Part shown: positions 1 to 12,349 of the stretch, piece by piece | Position numbering within the stretch: position 1 is the stretch's first letter | Layout: every line of letters starts with the position of its first letter | Assembly: GCF_024347355.1 (NCBI RefSeq) | Contig: NZ_AP025465.1 | Location: 2,232,001-2,296,000, forward strand | Reading direction: 5' to 3' | Origin: Vibrio chagasii | GTDB taxonomy: Bacteria; Pseudomonadota; Gammaproteobacteria; Enterobacterales; Vibrionaceae | DNA: 64,000 bases | Position numbers and translations under genes: made by a program | The notes under the pieces: model-generated | What the model was told of the DNA's origin: nothing | Database searches by the model: none | What the model saw: only the letters and a program-made list of their open reading frames with translations

Positions 1-423
1 TTAATCACGATGCTTTAGCACCAACAATTTAACTTGTGGGCTTTTACGCATGATATTCTAAATTCATTGCTTCTTTTTTTACTATTGTGCGAGATTACTA
101 GAAGATCAACCGCTTTTTTCAAAATTGGATCTGATCGCTCGACAATTCGTCGACTCACAGATAAAAGGGTCACAATATAAAGAAGCTATAAAGTACTCGA
201 AAAGAATACTAGCAAGGGCCTATTCATCAGGCATTAACTCTAAACGGGCTCATACTAAGCTTGTCCATGAATCGAACGCGAGCCCCATTCCATTATTTTT
301 GCCATAAATCACAAAATAAATTGTGGATATTCGAAAAGACTCTCTTAATCGGTTGTGAAATCATTGAATTTCTAGTTCGACATCATAAACTCAACGTTAT
401 ATTCAGTTATCAGAGATAAACTC
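1..423. other. AT-rich stretch without a convincing gene
   Basis: I see no supported gene here. A 60-codon frame at 125-307 has no recognisable family, no good ribosome binding site and a composition like non-coding DNA. A 16-codon frame on the minus strand at 1-51 also lacks a ribosome binding site. The last part should hold the promoter of the yciN-like gene, but I could not pick out a clear one. Confidence 0.5.
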
Positions 424-669
424 ATGACAAAGAAAGTAATAGCAGAATTTGATTTACTGCTTATCGCAAACCAAATTATCCAATCACATGATGACTACAT
501 TGAAGGCATGCGCGCAAACAGCGTAGTAGAGAAAGACGATGTACTCGTCTTCAAAGGCGAATACTTCCTAGACAGCAATGGGATGCCGACAGAGAATACA
601 ACCGCAGTATTTAACATGTTTAAATACTTAGCGCACCATCTTTCAAAAGAATTTACGCTTCAGCAGTAA
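424..669 (+). CDS. yciN: YciN family protein (DUF2498)
   Basis: An 81-residue soluble protein that matches E. coli YciN almost end to end as I remember it. The shared core is the ANxIIxxHDD-like N-terminal helix, the stretch VLVFKGEYFLD near residues 41-51, and TAVFNMFKYLAHHLS near residues 60-74. Length is typical of the family (about 83 residues). No signal peptide or membrane segment is visible. The molecular role of YciN is not established. The gene stands alone and ends in a strong bidirectional hairpin that it shares with convergent aroA. The family assignment is firm; no function is claimed. Confidence 0.85.
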   Translation: MTKKVIAEFDLLLIANQIIQSHDDYIEGMRANSVVEKDDVLVFKGEYFLDSNGMPTENTTAVFNMFKYLAHHLSKEFTLQQ

Positions 670-671
670 TT

Positions 672-701
672 AAAAAGCTTGCCATTTAGGCAAGCTTTTT
701 T
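672..701. terminator. Bidirectional terminator between yciN and aroA
   Basis: A 12-bp stem, aaaaagcttgcc pairing with ggcaagcttttt, closes a short loop and is flanked by A and T runs. It can therefore stop both yciN (+) and aroA (-). Confidence 0.85.
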
Positions 702-730
702 ACTTCCTGAGTTTTATCAACTTAGCGTTC

Positions 731-2011
731 TTATTGACTCAGCATCTTCAGCTTGTCGAAGTAGTCAGGGAATGTCTTTGATGTACAACCCGGATCATTA
801 ATCGTTACCGGCGTATCACTTAGCGCGACCAACGAAAAACACATTGCCATACGGTGATCATCGTAAGTATCAATCGCCGCATGTTTCAATTCAGCCACTG
901 GATTAACGATGATGTAGTCTTCACCCTCTTCTACCTCAGCACCCACTTTACGTAGTTCGGTTGCCATGGCCGCAAGACGATCGGTCTCTTTCACACGCCA
1001 GTTGTAGACGTTACGAATCGCTGTTGTGCCTTTTGCAAACAGTGCAGTGGTCGCAATCGTCATCGCTGCATCAGGAATGTGGTTGTAGTCCATATCAATG
1101 CCCTTCAGCTCACCACAACGAGAGATAACGTAGTCATCACCCCATTCAATTTCAGCACCCATTTGTTCAAGTGCATCAGCAAATTGGATATCACCTTGGA
1201 TACTGTTTTTACCAATCCCCGTTACCTTAATTTCACCACCTTTAATCGCAGCTGCTGCTAGGAAGTAAGACGCGGAAGATGCATCGCCCTCGACAAGGAA
1301 ATCACCTGGTGCTTTGTATGATTGCCCCGTTGGAATGACAAACTCTTGGTAATCGTTGTTGATCACGTCCACACCAAATTGTTTCATAATGTGTAGCGTG
1401 ATATCGATGTATGGTTTAGAAACCAATTCACCCTCAATTTTGATGGTCACTTCACCTTCTGCTAACGGTGCTGCCATCAAAAATGCAGTCAAAAATTGGC
1501 TAGAAATAGAACCGTCGATCGAAACCGTACCGCTTTTCAGACCCGTGCCTGTGATTTTTAACGGTGGGTAGTTTTCATTTTCTAAATATTCAACGTCAGC
1601 GCCAGCTTCTCGTAGAGCGGTCACTAGGTGGCCAATCGGGCGCTCTTTCATGCGCGGTTCACCAGTTAGGACGTATTCACCACGACCTAAACAAAGCGCA
1701 GCCGCAAGCGGACGCATCGCAGTACCTGCGTTACCTAAGAAAAGTTCGAGTGCTTTGTCACTTGAAAATGCACCACCAACGCCCGTCACTTCACATACGG
1801 TTTTGTCCGCTGATAGCTGATAATCAACGCCTAACTGGGTCAGAGCATTCAACATGTGGCGAATGTCATCACTGTCTAATAAGTTAGTTAGGCGAGTCGT
1901 TCCAGTTGAAAGCGCAGCCAAAAGAAGCGCACGGTTAGAAACACTTTTTGAGCCAGGTAGGTTAACTTCCCCACTCACTTTTTGAATTGGTTGTAACGTA
2001 AGGCTTTCCAT
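731..2011 (-). CDS. aroA: 3-phosphoshikimate 1-carboxyvinyltransferase (EPSP synthase)
   Basis: Sixth step of the shikimate pathway: transfers enolpyruvate from PEP to shikimate-3-phosphate, in the cytoplasm. The protein has 426 residues from the ATG at 2011, matching the E. coli length and its N-terminus MESLTLQPI. Family signatures are visible: [17 protein letters not shown] near residues 20-36, [13 protein letters not shown] near 90-102, and the RVKETDRL motif near 340. A GTG lies eight codons upstream at 2035 in the same frame, but the ATG fits the family start better. In many gamma-proteobacteria aroA follows serC; here it appears monocistronic, with a non-coding stretch upstream (2036-2173) and its own terminator. 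Identification is secure. Confidence 0.97.
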   Translation of the reverse strand: MESLTLQPIQKVSGEVNLPGSKSVSNRALLLAALSTGTTRLTNLLDSDDIRHMLNALTQLGVDYQLSADKTVCEVTGVGGAFSSDKALELFLGNAGTAMRPLAAALCLGRGEYVLTGEPRMKERPIGHLVTALREAGADVEYLENENYPPLKITGTGLKSGTVSIDGSISSQFLTAFLMAAPLAEGEVTIKIEGELVSKPYIDITLHIMKQFGVDVINNDYQEFVIPTGQSYKAPGDFLVEGDASSASYFLAAAAIKGGEIKVTGIGKNSIQGDIQFADALEQMGAEIEWGDDYVISRCGELKGIDMDYNHIPDAAMTIATTALFAKGTTAIRNVYNWRVKETDRLAAMATELRKVGAEVEEGEDYIIVNPVAELKHAAIDTYDDHRMAMCFSLVALSDTPVTINDPGCTSKTFPDYFDKLKMLSQ

Positions 2012-2173
2012 TAAATCTTTTAGTCCTTGTACCACCCGAAGTCACTGGCGAGTATTTATTTGCGGGTGATGAATAATTCTTCGTACTTGCAGACTAACGA
2101 ACTTTTCCAATGAACTCCAGAGCTAATCCCCTTCAAAAAGGTGATTAATTAGCCAACCGATCGTATTTTTATA

Positions 2174-2629
2174 CTAGTACACGAGATCAACGCGAACACC
2201 ATCTGAAAAATAGAGGATTCTCACGTCGTCACCTCGGTTAAACAACATCGTGCTATCGACGTCTTGGATGATATTGACGAGCTTGTCATCTTTGGTTTTA
2301 ACCAGCAGTTCAACCAATTTATACTCCACGCGATATTGGCTATTACCTCGGTTACGAGCGATTCCAGCCCCAGCAACAGCACCGACAGCCGTTGCTACTT
2401 CTTTACCTGTACCACCACCAAATTGGTTACCAATTAAACCACCAATCGCAGCACCTAATAGTGTCTCCCAGCCGTTCGCTTTCGATTCCACTATCTCTTG
2501 TTGAGTAATATATCTCACGGTATCAATCTCACCATAAACAAACTCATTCACCGGTCGAGCTTGATTTCGGTTATAAGCTGCATTTGCCAACATGGGCAAA
2601 ACAAGTAAAATCCAAAGCAACTTCTTCAT
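2174..2629 (-). CDS. Exported glycine-zipper (17-kDa antigen/SlyB-like) protein
   Basis: A 151-residue protein beginning with a typical signal peptide (MKKLLWILLVLPMLANA, cleavage predicted after residue 17). No lipobox cysteine follows, so it does not look like a lipoprotein. Residues about 54-90 form a glycine-zipper hairpin (GAAIGGLIGNQFGGGTGKEVATAVGAVAGAG), the two-helix membrane motif of the Rick_17kDa/SlyB group. The C-terminal part is a small beta-rich domain of unknown role. A periplasmic or outer-membrane location is inferred. It stands alone between aroA and divergent aat. Confidence 0.75.
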   Translation of the reverse strand: MKKLLWILLVLPMLANAAYNRNQARPVNEFVYGEIDTVRYITQQEIVESKANGWETLLGAAIGGLIGNQFGGGTGKEVATAVGAVAGAGIARNRGNSQYRVEYKLVELLVKTKDDKLVNIIQDVDSTMLFNRGDDVRILYFSDGVRVDLVY

Positions 2630-2682
2630 GGTAGAACTCCTAATGACCTCATGGTCAGTGATTAATCTGTTACGCGGTACTT

Positions 2683-3393
2683 ATGACTATATACCTAACT
2701 GAACTCGATACTACTAGTATAGAGTTTCCATCTCCCTTCGACGCACTGGATGAGCCAAATGGCCTTCTTGCTTTTGGGGGAGATCTATCGCCAATGCGAA
2801 TCTTAAATGCTTATAGTCACGGTATATTTCCATGGTATGGCCCAGGTGAGCCTATACTTTGGTGGAGCCCAGCACCACGAGCGGTATTTAATCCTAAGAC
2901 ATTCAAACCATCAAAAAGTCTTAAAAAGTTTCAAAGAAAACATAATTACCGTATCAGCATCAACCAAGCGACGGATAGAGTTATCGGTTATTGCTCATCG
3001 TTAAGACCGGAAGAAGAGACCTGGCTAAACAGCGACATGCAGGCCGCCTACCGAGAGCTAGCTTCGTTAGGCTTCTGTCACTCGGTAGAAGTATGGCAAG
3101 GTGACGAGCTAGTCGGTGGGCTGTATGGCTTACAAAGAGGACAAGTCTTTTGCGGTGAATCGATGTTTAGCTTAAAGACCAATGCCTCGAAAATCGCATT
3201 ATGGTATTTTTGTCACCACTTTGCTCAGTCTGGAGGGAAGCTCATTGATTGCCAAGTCATGAACCCTCACTTGGAGTCTTTGGGTGCATTAGAAGTAGAA
3301 AGAGAAGAGTTTCTCAGCTCTCTGCAATTACTAAAAGATAAGCCTGTTAACGATGCATGCTTTGAAAACCAATGGCTAGAGGATATGCCTTAA
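2683..3393 (+). CDS. aat: Leucyl/phenylalanyl-tRNA--protein transferase
   Basis: Transfers Leu or Phe from charged tRNA to N-terminal Arg, Lys or Met residues, creating ClpS-recognised N-degrons. The 236-residue length matches the family. Signatures visible: FPSPxxALxEPNGLLAFGGDL near residues 16-35, GIFPWYGPGEPILWWSPAPRAVF near 48-70, and GELVGGLYGLxxGxVFCGESMFS near 143-165. Its stop codon shares one base with the start of bpt (TAATG), so the two are translationally coupled. The downstream neighbours clpA and clpS encode the recognition and unfolding half of the same pathway. Confidence 0.96.
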   Translation: MTIYLTELDTTSIEFPSPFDALDEPNGLLAFGGDLSPMRILNAYSHGIFPWYGPGEPILWWSPAPRAVFNPKTFKPSKSLKKFQRKHNYRISINQATDRVIGYCSSLRPEEETWLNSDMQAAYRELASLGFCHSVEVWQGDELVGGLYGLQRGQVFCGESMFSLKTNASKIALWYFCHHFAQSGGKLIDCQVMNPHLESLGALEVEREEFLSSLQLLKDKPVNDACFENQWLEDMP

Positions 3394-4091
3394 TGAATCC
3401 AGATTTACAACAAATCAGAATTGGATTGACAGACAATCACGCGTGCAGCTATCTCCCACACCTTGAAGAGAGAGTTGCAGTCACGCTTGATGAGCACATG
3501 CACACCTCAGAAAATTATGAAGTTCTGCTTGCGAATGGTTTTCGTCGCAGCGGCGCTACTATCTATAAGCCACATTGCGATAATTGTTCAGCATGTCAGG
3601 CGATTCGCCTTTCAATCCCCGACGTAAAGTTTTCCAAAAGTCAGCGAAGAATTCTCAACAAGGCGAAGTCCTTTCGTTGGGAGCTCAAAGATAAAATGGA
3701 TGAAAACTGGTTTGATTTATATAGCCGTTATATCACCACGCGTCATCGTTCAGGCACGATGTACCCACCTAAAAAAGAAGAGTTTCTGCAATTTTCTCAA
3801 AATGAGTGGTTAACCACTAAGTTCATGCATATTTACAACGAGACCGACCTCGTTGGCATAGCTGTTACCGATGTGATGTCTCACTGTACCAGTGCGTTTT
3901 ATACCTTTTTCGATCCAGATATCGATATATCCATGGGCACTCTCGGCGTTTTGTTCCAAATCCAACATGCTCAGAAAGAACACAAACAGTGGCTATATTT
4001 GGGTTATCAAATCGATGAATGCCCTGCTATGAACTATAAAGTACGATTTCAACGTCATCAAAGGCTAGTAAATCAGCGGTGGCAAGGGTAG
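3393..4091 (+). CDS. bpt: Aspartate/glutamate leucyltransferase (Bpt/Ate family)
   Basis: Transfers leucine from Leu-tRNA to proteins with N-terminal Asp or Glu, feeding them into ClpS-ClpAP degradation. The protein has 232 residues from the ATG at 3393; the upstream in-frame ATG at 3372 lies inside aat and is not preferred. The N-terminal domain carries the family cysteine cluster KPHCDNCSACQAIR near residues 55-68. The C-terminal GNAT-like domain contains the typical YSRYITTRHRSGTMYPP stretch and the ending YKVRFQRHQ. Vibrio Bpt enzymes are the studied examples of this leucyl-specific bacterial class. It overlaps aat by one base and is followed by infA after about 80 bp. Confidence 0.95.
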   Translation: MNPDLQQIRIGLTDNHACSYLPHLEERVAVTLDEHMHTSENYEVLLANGFRRSGATIYKPHCDNCSACQAIRLSIPDVKFSKSQRRILNKAKSFRWELKDKMDENWFDLYSRYITTRHRSGTMYPPKKEEFLQFSQNEWLTTKFMHIYNETDLVGIAVTDVMSHCTSAFYTFFDPDIDISMGTLGVLFQIQHAQKEHKQWLYLGYQIDECPAMNYKVRFQRHQRLVNQRWQG

Positions 4092-4172
4092 AATACGCCA
4101 CAACTTTACATATTTTGATTTTGACGGCACAATCAAGCCGTTGAAAACCGCCAAGTTTCGAAAGAGGATTAG

Positions 4173-4391
<219 letters not shown>

Positions 4392-4415
4392 TTTTTAATT
4401 ATCGAATACGATAAG

Positions 4416-4441
4416 AAACGGAGCTTAATGCTCCGTTTTTT
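4416..4441 (+). terminator. Rho-independent terminator of infA
   Basis: The stem aaacggag/ctccgttt is followed by a run of Ts, 25 bp after the infA stop. Confidence 0.85.
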
Positions 4442-4480
4442 ATTGCCTACCGTTTGCCACTTTGTCTTAACCCCTTTTCT

Positions 4481-4515
<35 letters not shown>

Positions 4516-4524
4516 TTCAAAACA

Positions 4525-4557
4525 TAAAAAAAACGCACAACCTAAGTCATGCGTTTT
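4525..4557 (-). terminator. Terminator of clpA
   Basis: The stem aaaacgca/tgcgtttt encloses a 12-base loop. A run of eight As on the plus strand gives the U tract for minus-strand transcripts leaving clpA. Confidence 0.7.
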
Positions 4558-4589
4558 ATGCCTATGCTATAGAGCTATCTGCCTCTTTG

Positions 4590-6863
4590 TTAGTGCATCA
4601 CTTCTTCTTTAGCACCAACATAGACAAAATGAAGTTCGTCTTTTTTAAGTGTTACTTTAACCGTACCACCATCAACTAAGCTACCGAACAACAGTTCATT
4701 CGCAAGAGGCTTCTTAAGCTTCTCTTGAATCACACGCCCCATTGGACGAGCGCCCATTGTCTTGTCATAGCCTTTGTCTGCTAACCAGTGACGAGCATCT
4801 TCAGAAACCTCTAGAGATACGCCACGAGCATCCAGCTGAACCTGAAGCTCAACAATGAACTTGTCGACAACTTGGCTAATCACACTTGGGTCAAGACTAT
4901 TGAACCAAATGATGTTATCAAGACGGTTACGGAACTCAGGAGTAAAGACTTTCTTAATTTCGCCCATCGCATCTGGTGCGTGATCTTGTTGGATCAGGCC
5001 GATCGATTTCTTCTCTGTCTCAGCCACACCCGCGTTAGTCGTCATCACAAGGATCACGTTACGGAAATCCGCTTTACGACCGTTGTTATCCGTTAGCGTA
5101 CCGTTATCCATCACCTGAAGTAATAGGTTGAAGATATCAGGGTGAGCTTTCTCGATCTCATCAAGCAGTACAACCGAGTGCGGATTTTTAATAACCGCAT
5201 CCGTTAGCAGACCGCCTTGATCGTATCCAACATAACCAGGAGGAGCACCAATTAAGCGACTCACTGAGTGACGCTCACCGTACTCAGACATATCAAAGCG
5301 CAGTAGCTCAATACCCATTAGCTTAGATAGTTGAACCGTCACCTCAGTTTTACCTACACCTGTAGGGCCTGCAAATAGAAATGAACCAACAGGTTTATTG
5401 TCAGCACCAAGTCCTGCACGCGTTAGCTTGATCGCTTCGCTCAATACGTCGATAGCTGAGTCTTGTCCGAACACCAACATTTTCATGCGGTCGTCCAGCT
5501 TTTGCAGCGTATCTTTGTCTGAAGACGATACTGACTTCTCTGGAATACGAGCCATTTTCGCAACCATTGACTCAATGTCCGCTACGCTAACTGTCTTCTT
5601 ACGACGGCTTGCTGGAGCTAACCGACTACGAGCACCCGCTTCATCAATAACATCGATCGCCTTATCAGGAAGGTGACGTTCGTTAATGTATTTCGCAGAC
5701 AACTCCACAGCCGCACGTAACGCCTTGTTGGTGTAACGTACTTCGTGGTGCGCTTCATATTTTGGCTTCAAGCCAATCAGAATCTTAGTCGTATCATCTA
5801 ATGAAGGCTCAACAATATCGATTTTTTGGAAACGACGAGATAGCGCGCGCTCCTTCTCAAAAATACTGCTGTATTCTTGGTAGGTCGTAGAACCGATACA
5901 ACGCAACTTACCACTGCTTAATAGTGGCTTGATTAGGTTAGCCGCATCTACCTGACCACCCGATGCTGCGCCCGCACCAATAATGGTATGGATTTCATCG
6001 ATGAACAGAATTGCGTCTTCTTCTTTCTCTAGTTGCTTAAGAATCGCTTTAAAACGTTTCTCAAAATCACCACGATACTTAGTACCTGCAAGCAGTGAAC
6101 CAATATCTAGAGAGTAAATTACGCTACTCTGAATAATTTCAGGCACTTGTCCTTCAACGATACGCCATGCAAGACCTTCAGCAATAGCCGTTTTACCTAC
6201 ACCCGCTTCACCAACGAGTAGAGGGTTGTTTTTACGACGACGACATAGGACTTGAATAGTTCGCTCAAGCTCTTTATCACGGCCGATTAGTGGATCAATG
6301 TTACCTTGCTTAGCAACTTCATTTAAGTTGGTCGCAAAGTTTTCTAAACGGTCTTCTGAATTAGCTTCTTCGGCATTCTCTGCACCACCAAATGAGTCTG
6401 ATGATGAAGCACTATCGCCTTCATTACTGGCTTTAGTAATACCGTGTGAGATGAAGTTAACGATATCTAAACGGCTAATGTCGTTTTTCTTAAGGAGATA
6501 CGCTGCGTGAGATTCTTGCTCACTGAAAATAGCAACAAGCACATTAGCACCTGTTACTTCACTGCGACCCGAAGATTGGACATGAAAAACAGCACGTTGA
6601 AGTACTCGTTGGAAACTCAACGTAGGTTGGGTCTCACGAGTTTCATCACTTTCTGGGATAAGTGGGGTCGTTTGATCAATAAAAATATCGAGCTCGTTGC
6701 GAAGAGCATCGAGATCAGCCTGACAAGCTTGGAGCGCTTCCTTGGCCGCATCATTTTCTAATAATGCTAGTAGGAGGTGTTCGACAGTCATAAATTCATG
6801 TCGCTTGTCTCGCGCACGAGCAAATGCGCCATTTAAACTCGACTCTAATTCTTTATTTAGCAT
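4590..6863 (-). CDS. clpA: ATP-dependent Clp protease ATP-binding subunit ClpA
   Basis: Hexameric AAA+ unfoldase that feeds substrates to ClpP. The 757-residue length matches E. coli ClpA (758). Domains in order: N-domain with two Clp_N repeats (about 1-145), a linker rich in Glu, Asn and Ser (about 150-170), first AAA+ domain with Walker A GEAGVGKT near 217 and Walker B FIDEIH near 286, and second AAA+ domain with GPTGVGKT near 497. The ClpP-binding IGL tripeptide appears in the sequence KKSIGLIQ near 620. It lies 39 bp downstream of clpS and is transcribed with it. Its partner ClpP is not in this window. Confidence 0.97.
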   Translation of the reverse strand: MLNKELESSLNGAFARARDKRHEFMTVEHLLLALLENDAAKEALQACQADLDALRNELDIFIDQTTPLIPESDETRETQPTLSFQRVLQRAVFHVQSSGRSEVTGANVLVAIFSEQESHAAYLLKKNDISRLDIVNFISHGITKASNEGDSASSSDSFGGAENAEEANSEDRLENFATNLNEVAKQGNIDPLIGRDKELERTIQVLCRRRKNNPLLVGEAGVGKTAIAEGLAWRIVEGQVPEIIQSSVIYSLDIGSLLAGTKYRGDFEKRFKAILKQLEKEEDAILFIDEIHTIIGAGAASGGQVDAANLIKPLLSSGKLRCIGSTTYQEYSSIFEKERALSRRFQKIDIVEPSLDDTTKILIGLKPKYEAHHEVRYTNKALRAAVELSAKYINERHLPDKAIDVIDEAGARSRLAPASRRKKTVSVADIESMVAKMARIPEKSVSSSDKDTLQKLDDRMKMLVFGQDSAIDVLSEAIKLTRAGLGADNKPVGSFLFAGPTGVGKTEVTVQLSKLMGIELLRFDMSEYGERHSVSRLIGAPPGYVGYDQGGLLTDAVIKNPHSVVLLDEIEKAHPDIFNLLLQVMDNGTLTDNNGRKADFRNVILVMTTNAGVAETEKKSIGLIQQDHAPDAMGEIKKVFTPEFRNRLDNIIWFNSLDPSVISQVVDKFIVELQVQLDARGVSLEVSEDARHWLADKGYDKTMGARPMGRVIQEKLKKPLANELLFGSLVDGGTVKVTLKKDELHFVYVGAKEEVMH

Positions 6864-6902
6864 AAGTACCTCCTAAGGGAACAACAGTGTTGTTCGAGCA
6901 AT

Positions 6903-7223
6903 TTATACTTGCTCCATTGTACATAGTAGCGGATGCTCATTTTCCTTTGAGTACATCGTGACTTGCGCTACTTTTGTTTCCGCTATTTCAGCACTGTATG
7001 TGCCGCATATAGCTTTACCTTCATAATGAACCTTGAGCATCACTTCCGTTGCTTTTTCGATATCTAGTGAGAAGAATCGCTCTAGGATCTCGATTACAAA
7101 GTCCATTGGCGTGTAGTCATCGTTATTCAGTACGACGTTATACATTGCCGGTGGCTTTACTTTTGTCGCTTCTTTCTCCAGTAAATCTGAGCCTGGAGAT
7201 GCCCATTCAAAGTTTCTGCTCAT
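6903..7223 (-). CDS. clpS: ATP-dependent Clp protease adaptor ClpS
   Basis: The 106-residue N-recognin that binds Leu, Phe, Tyr and Trp N-degrons and docks on the ClpA N-domain. A flexible N-terminal arm (about residues 1-25) precedes the core. The core has the binding-pocket segment [14 protein letters not shown] near residues 30-43 and the [18 protein letters not shown] stretch near 67-84. It lies directly upstream of clpA, the conserved arrangement, and divergent from cspD across a 569-bp gap. Identification is secure. Confidence 0.97.
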   Translation of the reverse strand: MSRNFEWASPGSDLLEKEATKVKPPAMYNVVLNNDDYTPMDFVIEILERFFSLDIEKATEVMLKVHYEGKAICGTYSAEIAETKVAQVTMYSKENEHPLLCTMEQV

Positions 7224-7792
7224 ATCGCTTTGCTAAGGGTTATTTTTCGGAAGTGGTGAATGTTTGTGTAACTTAAATTTACCACATTCACGCTTTACGG
7301 TGTACTAAGAAACCGCACCGAGAAACAGTACCAAAAAATATTCCTCTATACTGAGCCTAATCCACCATTTCCATCGCTGCAAATAAAAGATCTCGATTCA
7401 CAGGATTAACATATGTGATTGATTAAAAAGACGCCATAACTATTGACGATAACGATACGAAATGCTCTAAGTTACTATTTAGTTAATAGTTTGTGGAAAA
7501 TCTCAAGTGTGATTTGTTATTAAAATTGATCACTTTTATACCAATTTACTATTGACTGTGCTCAATCATTAGCTACATTGGAGCTAAAAGGTTTTTCTAA
7601 TACAGTTTCATAACACGCTTGAAAATTTAACAATAAGGAATAATTACGCAGGGCAGCGTTAATTTCCGTAAGCAATGTCTGAAATTCAAACTGCCAACTG
7701 AACAACTTTGGTTGGTGGGAATGATGTCAATCGAACTTACATTGATTTGATATAAACAACGTTAGTAACAAAATGCATGAGGGATGTATAGC
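7224..7792. other. Long divergent intergenic region, clpS / cspD
   Basis: This AT-rich region must hold the divergent promoters of clpS-clpA and cspD. The 170 bases before cspD are probably its 5' leader, as is common for cold-shock-type genes. I see no ORF of substance, no tandem repeat and no clear operator that I would name. Confidence 0.5.
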
Positions 7793-8014
7793 ATGGCTAC
7801 AGGTACAGTAAAATGGTTTAACAATGCCAAAGGGTTTGGCTTTATTTGTCCAGAAGGTGAAGAAGGCGATATCTTTGCGCACTACTCCACAATACAAATG
7901 GAAGGTTACAGAACCTTAAAGGCTGGTCAGCAAGTCGACTATGAAGTAGAAAGTGGACCTAAAGGCTCGCACGCTAGCTCCGTTGTTCCTGTAGAAGGCA
8001 GTGCAAGTAAATAG
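7793..8014 (+). CDS. cspD: Cold-shock-like protein CspD
   Basis: A 73-residue single cold-shock domain. The RNP1 motif KGFGFICP and RNP2-like DIFAHYS are present near residues 15-22 and 28-34. The position divergent from clpS-clpA is the conserved location of cspD, a stationary-phase single-stranded-DNA binding inhibitor of replication in E. coli. The start at 7793 (MATGTVKWFN) fits the family; an in-frame ATG three codons upstream at 7784 does not. The tail VPVEGSASK is short, as in CspD. It ends in a long hairpin terminator. Confidence 0.93.
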   Translation: MATGTVKWFNNAKGFGFICPEGEEGDIFAHYSTIQMEGYRTLKAGQQVDYEVESGPKGSHASSVVPVEGSASK

Positions 8015-8072
8015 GCAAAGCTGCCATATCGTGTTGACCTAAATAGCACTATTAGAACGTTAAAAGACTATG

Positions 8073-8121
8073 AAAACCGCTCCTTTAATACCTATACGTA
8101 GGTTAAATGAGCGGTTTTTTT
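8073..8121 (+). terminator. Terminator of cspD
   Basis: The outer stem aaaaccgctc/gagcggtttt encloses an inner hairpin (ccta-tacg-tagg) and is followed by a T run. Confidence 0.85.
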
Positions 8122-8193
8122 GATCTTGGGTGAGACATATATTCTGCGTATAGGCAGTTTGATACCGGGTTTGACAGTGAAATAGGCAGAAAC

Positions 8194-8233
8194 AAAAAAG
8201 ACGCTTTAACGATTACATTAAAGCGTCTTTTAT
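8194..8233 (-). terminator. Terminator of icd (bidirectional shape)
   Basis: A 14-bp perfect stem, aaaagacgctttaa/ttaaagcgtctttt, is flanked by an A run on the left, which gives the U tract for minus-strand transcripts from icd. Confidence 0.85.
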
Positions 8234-8281
8234 TATGTCATCTGTAAGCGCTTTAGAAAGAACTCACAGAAACGCTGCATT

Positions 8282-10825
<2,544 letters not shown>

Positions 10826-11554
10826 ATGTCTACTCGCTCACGCAGCGCTTCTCGTTCAGACAAACCAGCTCGTTCTGGCGCCAAATTAAAACAAAACGGC
10901 AACAAGCAGGGCCGGAACAGTGATAGAAATAACACTGGCAATTCACACAAGAAATCGCATTCAAGTAAGCACAGATACAAACCTAAAACGGCAAACACAA
11001 AACCTAAAATTGCACTCGAAGATCGCAAAATCATTTTGTTCAACAAGCCATTCGATACTTTAAGCCAGTTCACTGATGGTGAAGGCAGAAAGACGCTCGC
11101 CGACTTTATTCCAGTAAAAGACGTTTATGCTGCCGGACGACTTGATCGTGACAGTGAAGGGTTAATGGTTTTAACCAATGACGGTATCTTTCAAGCCAAG
11201 TTAACTCAACCAAACTCAAAATCACCAAAGACTTACTGGGTGCAGGTTGAAGGCGCACCTTCTGAGGAGGATTTAGATAAATTGAGAAAAGGCGTCGAAC
11301 TAAAAGATGGTATGACGCTGCCTGCAAAAGTTGAGTTAATGGCAGAGCCAGAGATATGGGACAGAAATCCACCGGTAAGATTCAGAGCTGCAATACCAAC
11401 GACCTGGTTAGCGATTACTATCATCGAAGGGCGTAACCGTCAGGTAAGGCGAATGACAGCGAATATCGGTTTCCCTACCCTGCGTTTAATCCGTTACTCA
11501 ATGGGTGACATGAACGTAGGGCAACTCCAGCCAGGTGAATGGAAAGAGATTTAA
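10826..11554 (+). CDS. rluE: 23S rRNA pseudouridine synthase RluE
   Basis: Converts U2457 of 23S rRNA to pseudouridine in E. coli. The 242-residue protein has an unusual basic, Ser/Asn/Lys-rich N-terminal extension (about residues 1-60). The RsuA/RluB/RluE catalytic domain follows. The catalytic Asp lies in the motif [18 protein letters not shown] near residues 101-118, and the family closes with [23 protein letters not shown] near 197-219. The position beside icd matches E. coli. The extension is probably disordered and RNA-binding, which is inference. Confidence 0.92.
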   Translation: MSTRSRSASRSDKPARSGAKLKQNGNKQGRNSDRNNTGNSHKKSHSSKHRYKPKTANTKPKIALEDRKIILFNKPFDTLSQFTDGEGRKTLADFIPVKDVYAAGRLDRDSEGLMVLTNDGIFQAKLTQPNSKSPKTYWVQVEGAPSEEDLDKLRKGVELKDGMTLPAKVELMAEPEIWDRNPPVRFRAAIPTTWLAITIIEGRNRQVRRMTANIGFPTLRLIRYSMGDMNVGQLQPGEWKEI

Positions 11555-11574
11555 TAAAAGACTAGATAGAAATG

Positions 11575-11611
11575 AAAAAGCGAGGTGTCTGTTACATAAG
11601 AACACCTCGCT
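11575..11611 (-). terminator. Terminator of the yccT-like gene
   Basis: The stem agcgaggtgt/acacctcgct is followed on the minus strand by five Ts. It can also form in rluE transcripts, but the T run favours the minus strand. Confidence 0.7.
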
Positions 11612-11627
11612 CTAAAAACTTTTGATC

Positions 11628-12275
11628 TTATTTTTGGTCAATCAACCATTTTTGAAATGCTTTACGCTCTTCTTCACTGGCTCTTGAATACCAAAGCTTA
11701 AGTTGAAGCGTATTTTCAGACTCTTGAACCGTGCTATCAGCAGCAACAGTCGCACCAACCACAGCACCAGTTTGAACCGCGGCTAATTCTTCTTTCAATG
11801 AGCGAATCTTTCCTGAGTCGAAAACTAAACCTCTTTCTTGATTGTAATCTTTAACCAACTGAGGAATATCGCTGTAAGGCAATGCGCCTTGAGATGGCGG
11901 TAGAACTTCTTGCGCTACTTTTACATCATCACCGTTTACAGAAATATTGAAAATAGGCAGTTCCCGGTCTACATTTTTTGCGATTTTCTTGTACTTTCGG
12001 CTTACAAGATCAACATCAACATCTCCATTTTCAGGAACGGTAAATACCATAATGTAAGGAACCGTACTGATGAATTCGCGTTTGCCTTTATCGCTCAAAT
12101 ACCCTGTGTAATCTAAAACGAGTTGGTTTTCACCAGAGGTAAGTACAGCATCTTCCACATTTTCAACAACCTCGCCGTTCAAAGTATTGAGTGAAATACC
12201 GGTAGCCAAGTCAAGAGCAGCCGTTGCATACGGTGCAGAGAATAGACAAATAAAACTCAAATACCACTTGTTCAT
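11628..12275 (-). CDS. yccT: YccT/UPF0319 (DUF2057) family periplasmic protein
   Basis: A 215-residue protein from the ATG at 12275, which has AAGGAA seven bases upstream. The in-frame ATG at 12293 lacks this. A signal peptide (MNKWYLSFICLFSAPYATA) is clear. The mature part has the DUF2057 layout: an N-terminal beta-sandwich segment around LxLDYTGYLSDKG, and a C-terminal helix with LKLWYSRASEEERKAFQKWL, where E. coli YccT has LKYWFKLADPQTRNTFLQW. E. coli YccT has been described as a curli inhibitor (CsgI). Whether that role holds here is unknown. It is transcribed in the same direction as the porin upstream, separated by the porin terminator. Confidence 0.8.
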   Translation of the reverse strand: MNKWYLSFICLFSAPYATAALDLATGISLNTLNGEVVENVEDAVLTSGENQLVLDYTGYLSDKGKREFISTVPYIMVFTVPENGDVDVDLVSRKYKKIAKNVDRELPIFNISVNGDDVKVAQEVLPPSQGALPYSDIPQLVKDYNQERGLVFDSGKIRSLKEELAAVQTGAVVGATVAADSTVQESENTLQLKLWYSRASEEERKAFQKWLIDQK

Positions 12276-12300
12276 ATACGATTCCTTAATCAATAAACGT

Positions 12301-12327
12301 AAAAAAGCCAGCTTAACGCTGGCTTTT
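12301..12327 (-). terminator. Terminator of the porin gene
   Basis: A 10-bp stem, aaaagccagc/gctggctttt, with a five-base loop and a U tract on the minus strand. Confidence 0.85.
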
Positions 12328-12349
12328 GTATAGCATAGTTAACTACAGA

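Noticed and set aside
1..51. A 16-codon minus-strand frame ending at the window edge
   Set aside because: An in-frame stop lies just upstream of its ATG and there is no ribosome binding site; too short to support.
125..307. A 60-codon plus-strand frame near the left edge
   Set aside because: No ribosome binding site, no recognisable family and AT-rich non-coding composition; not reported as a gene.
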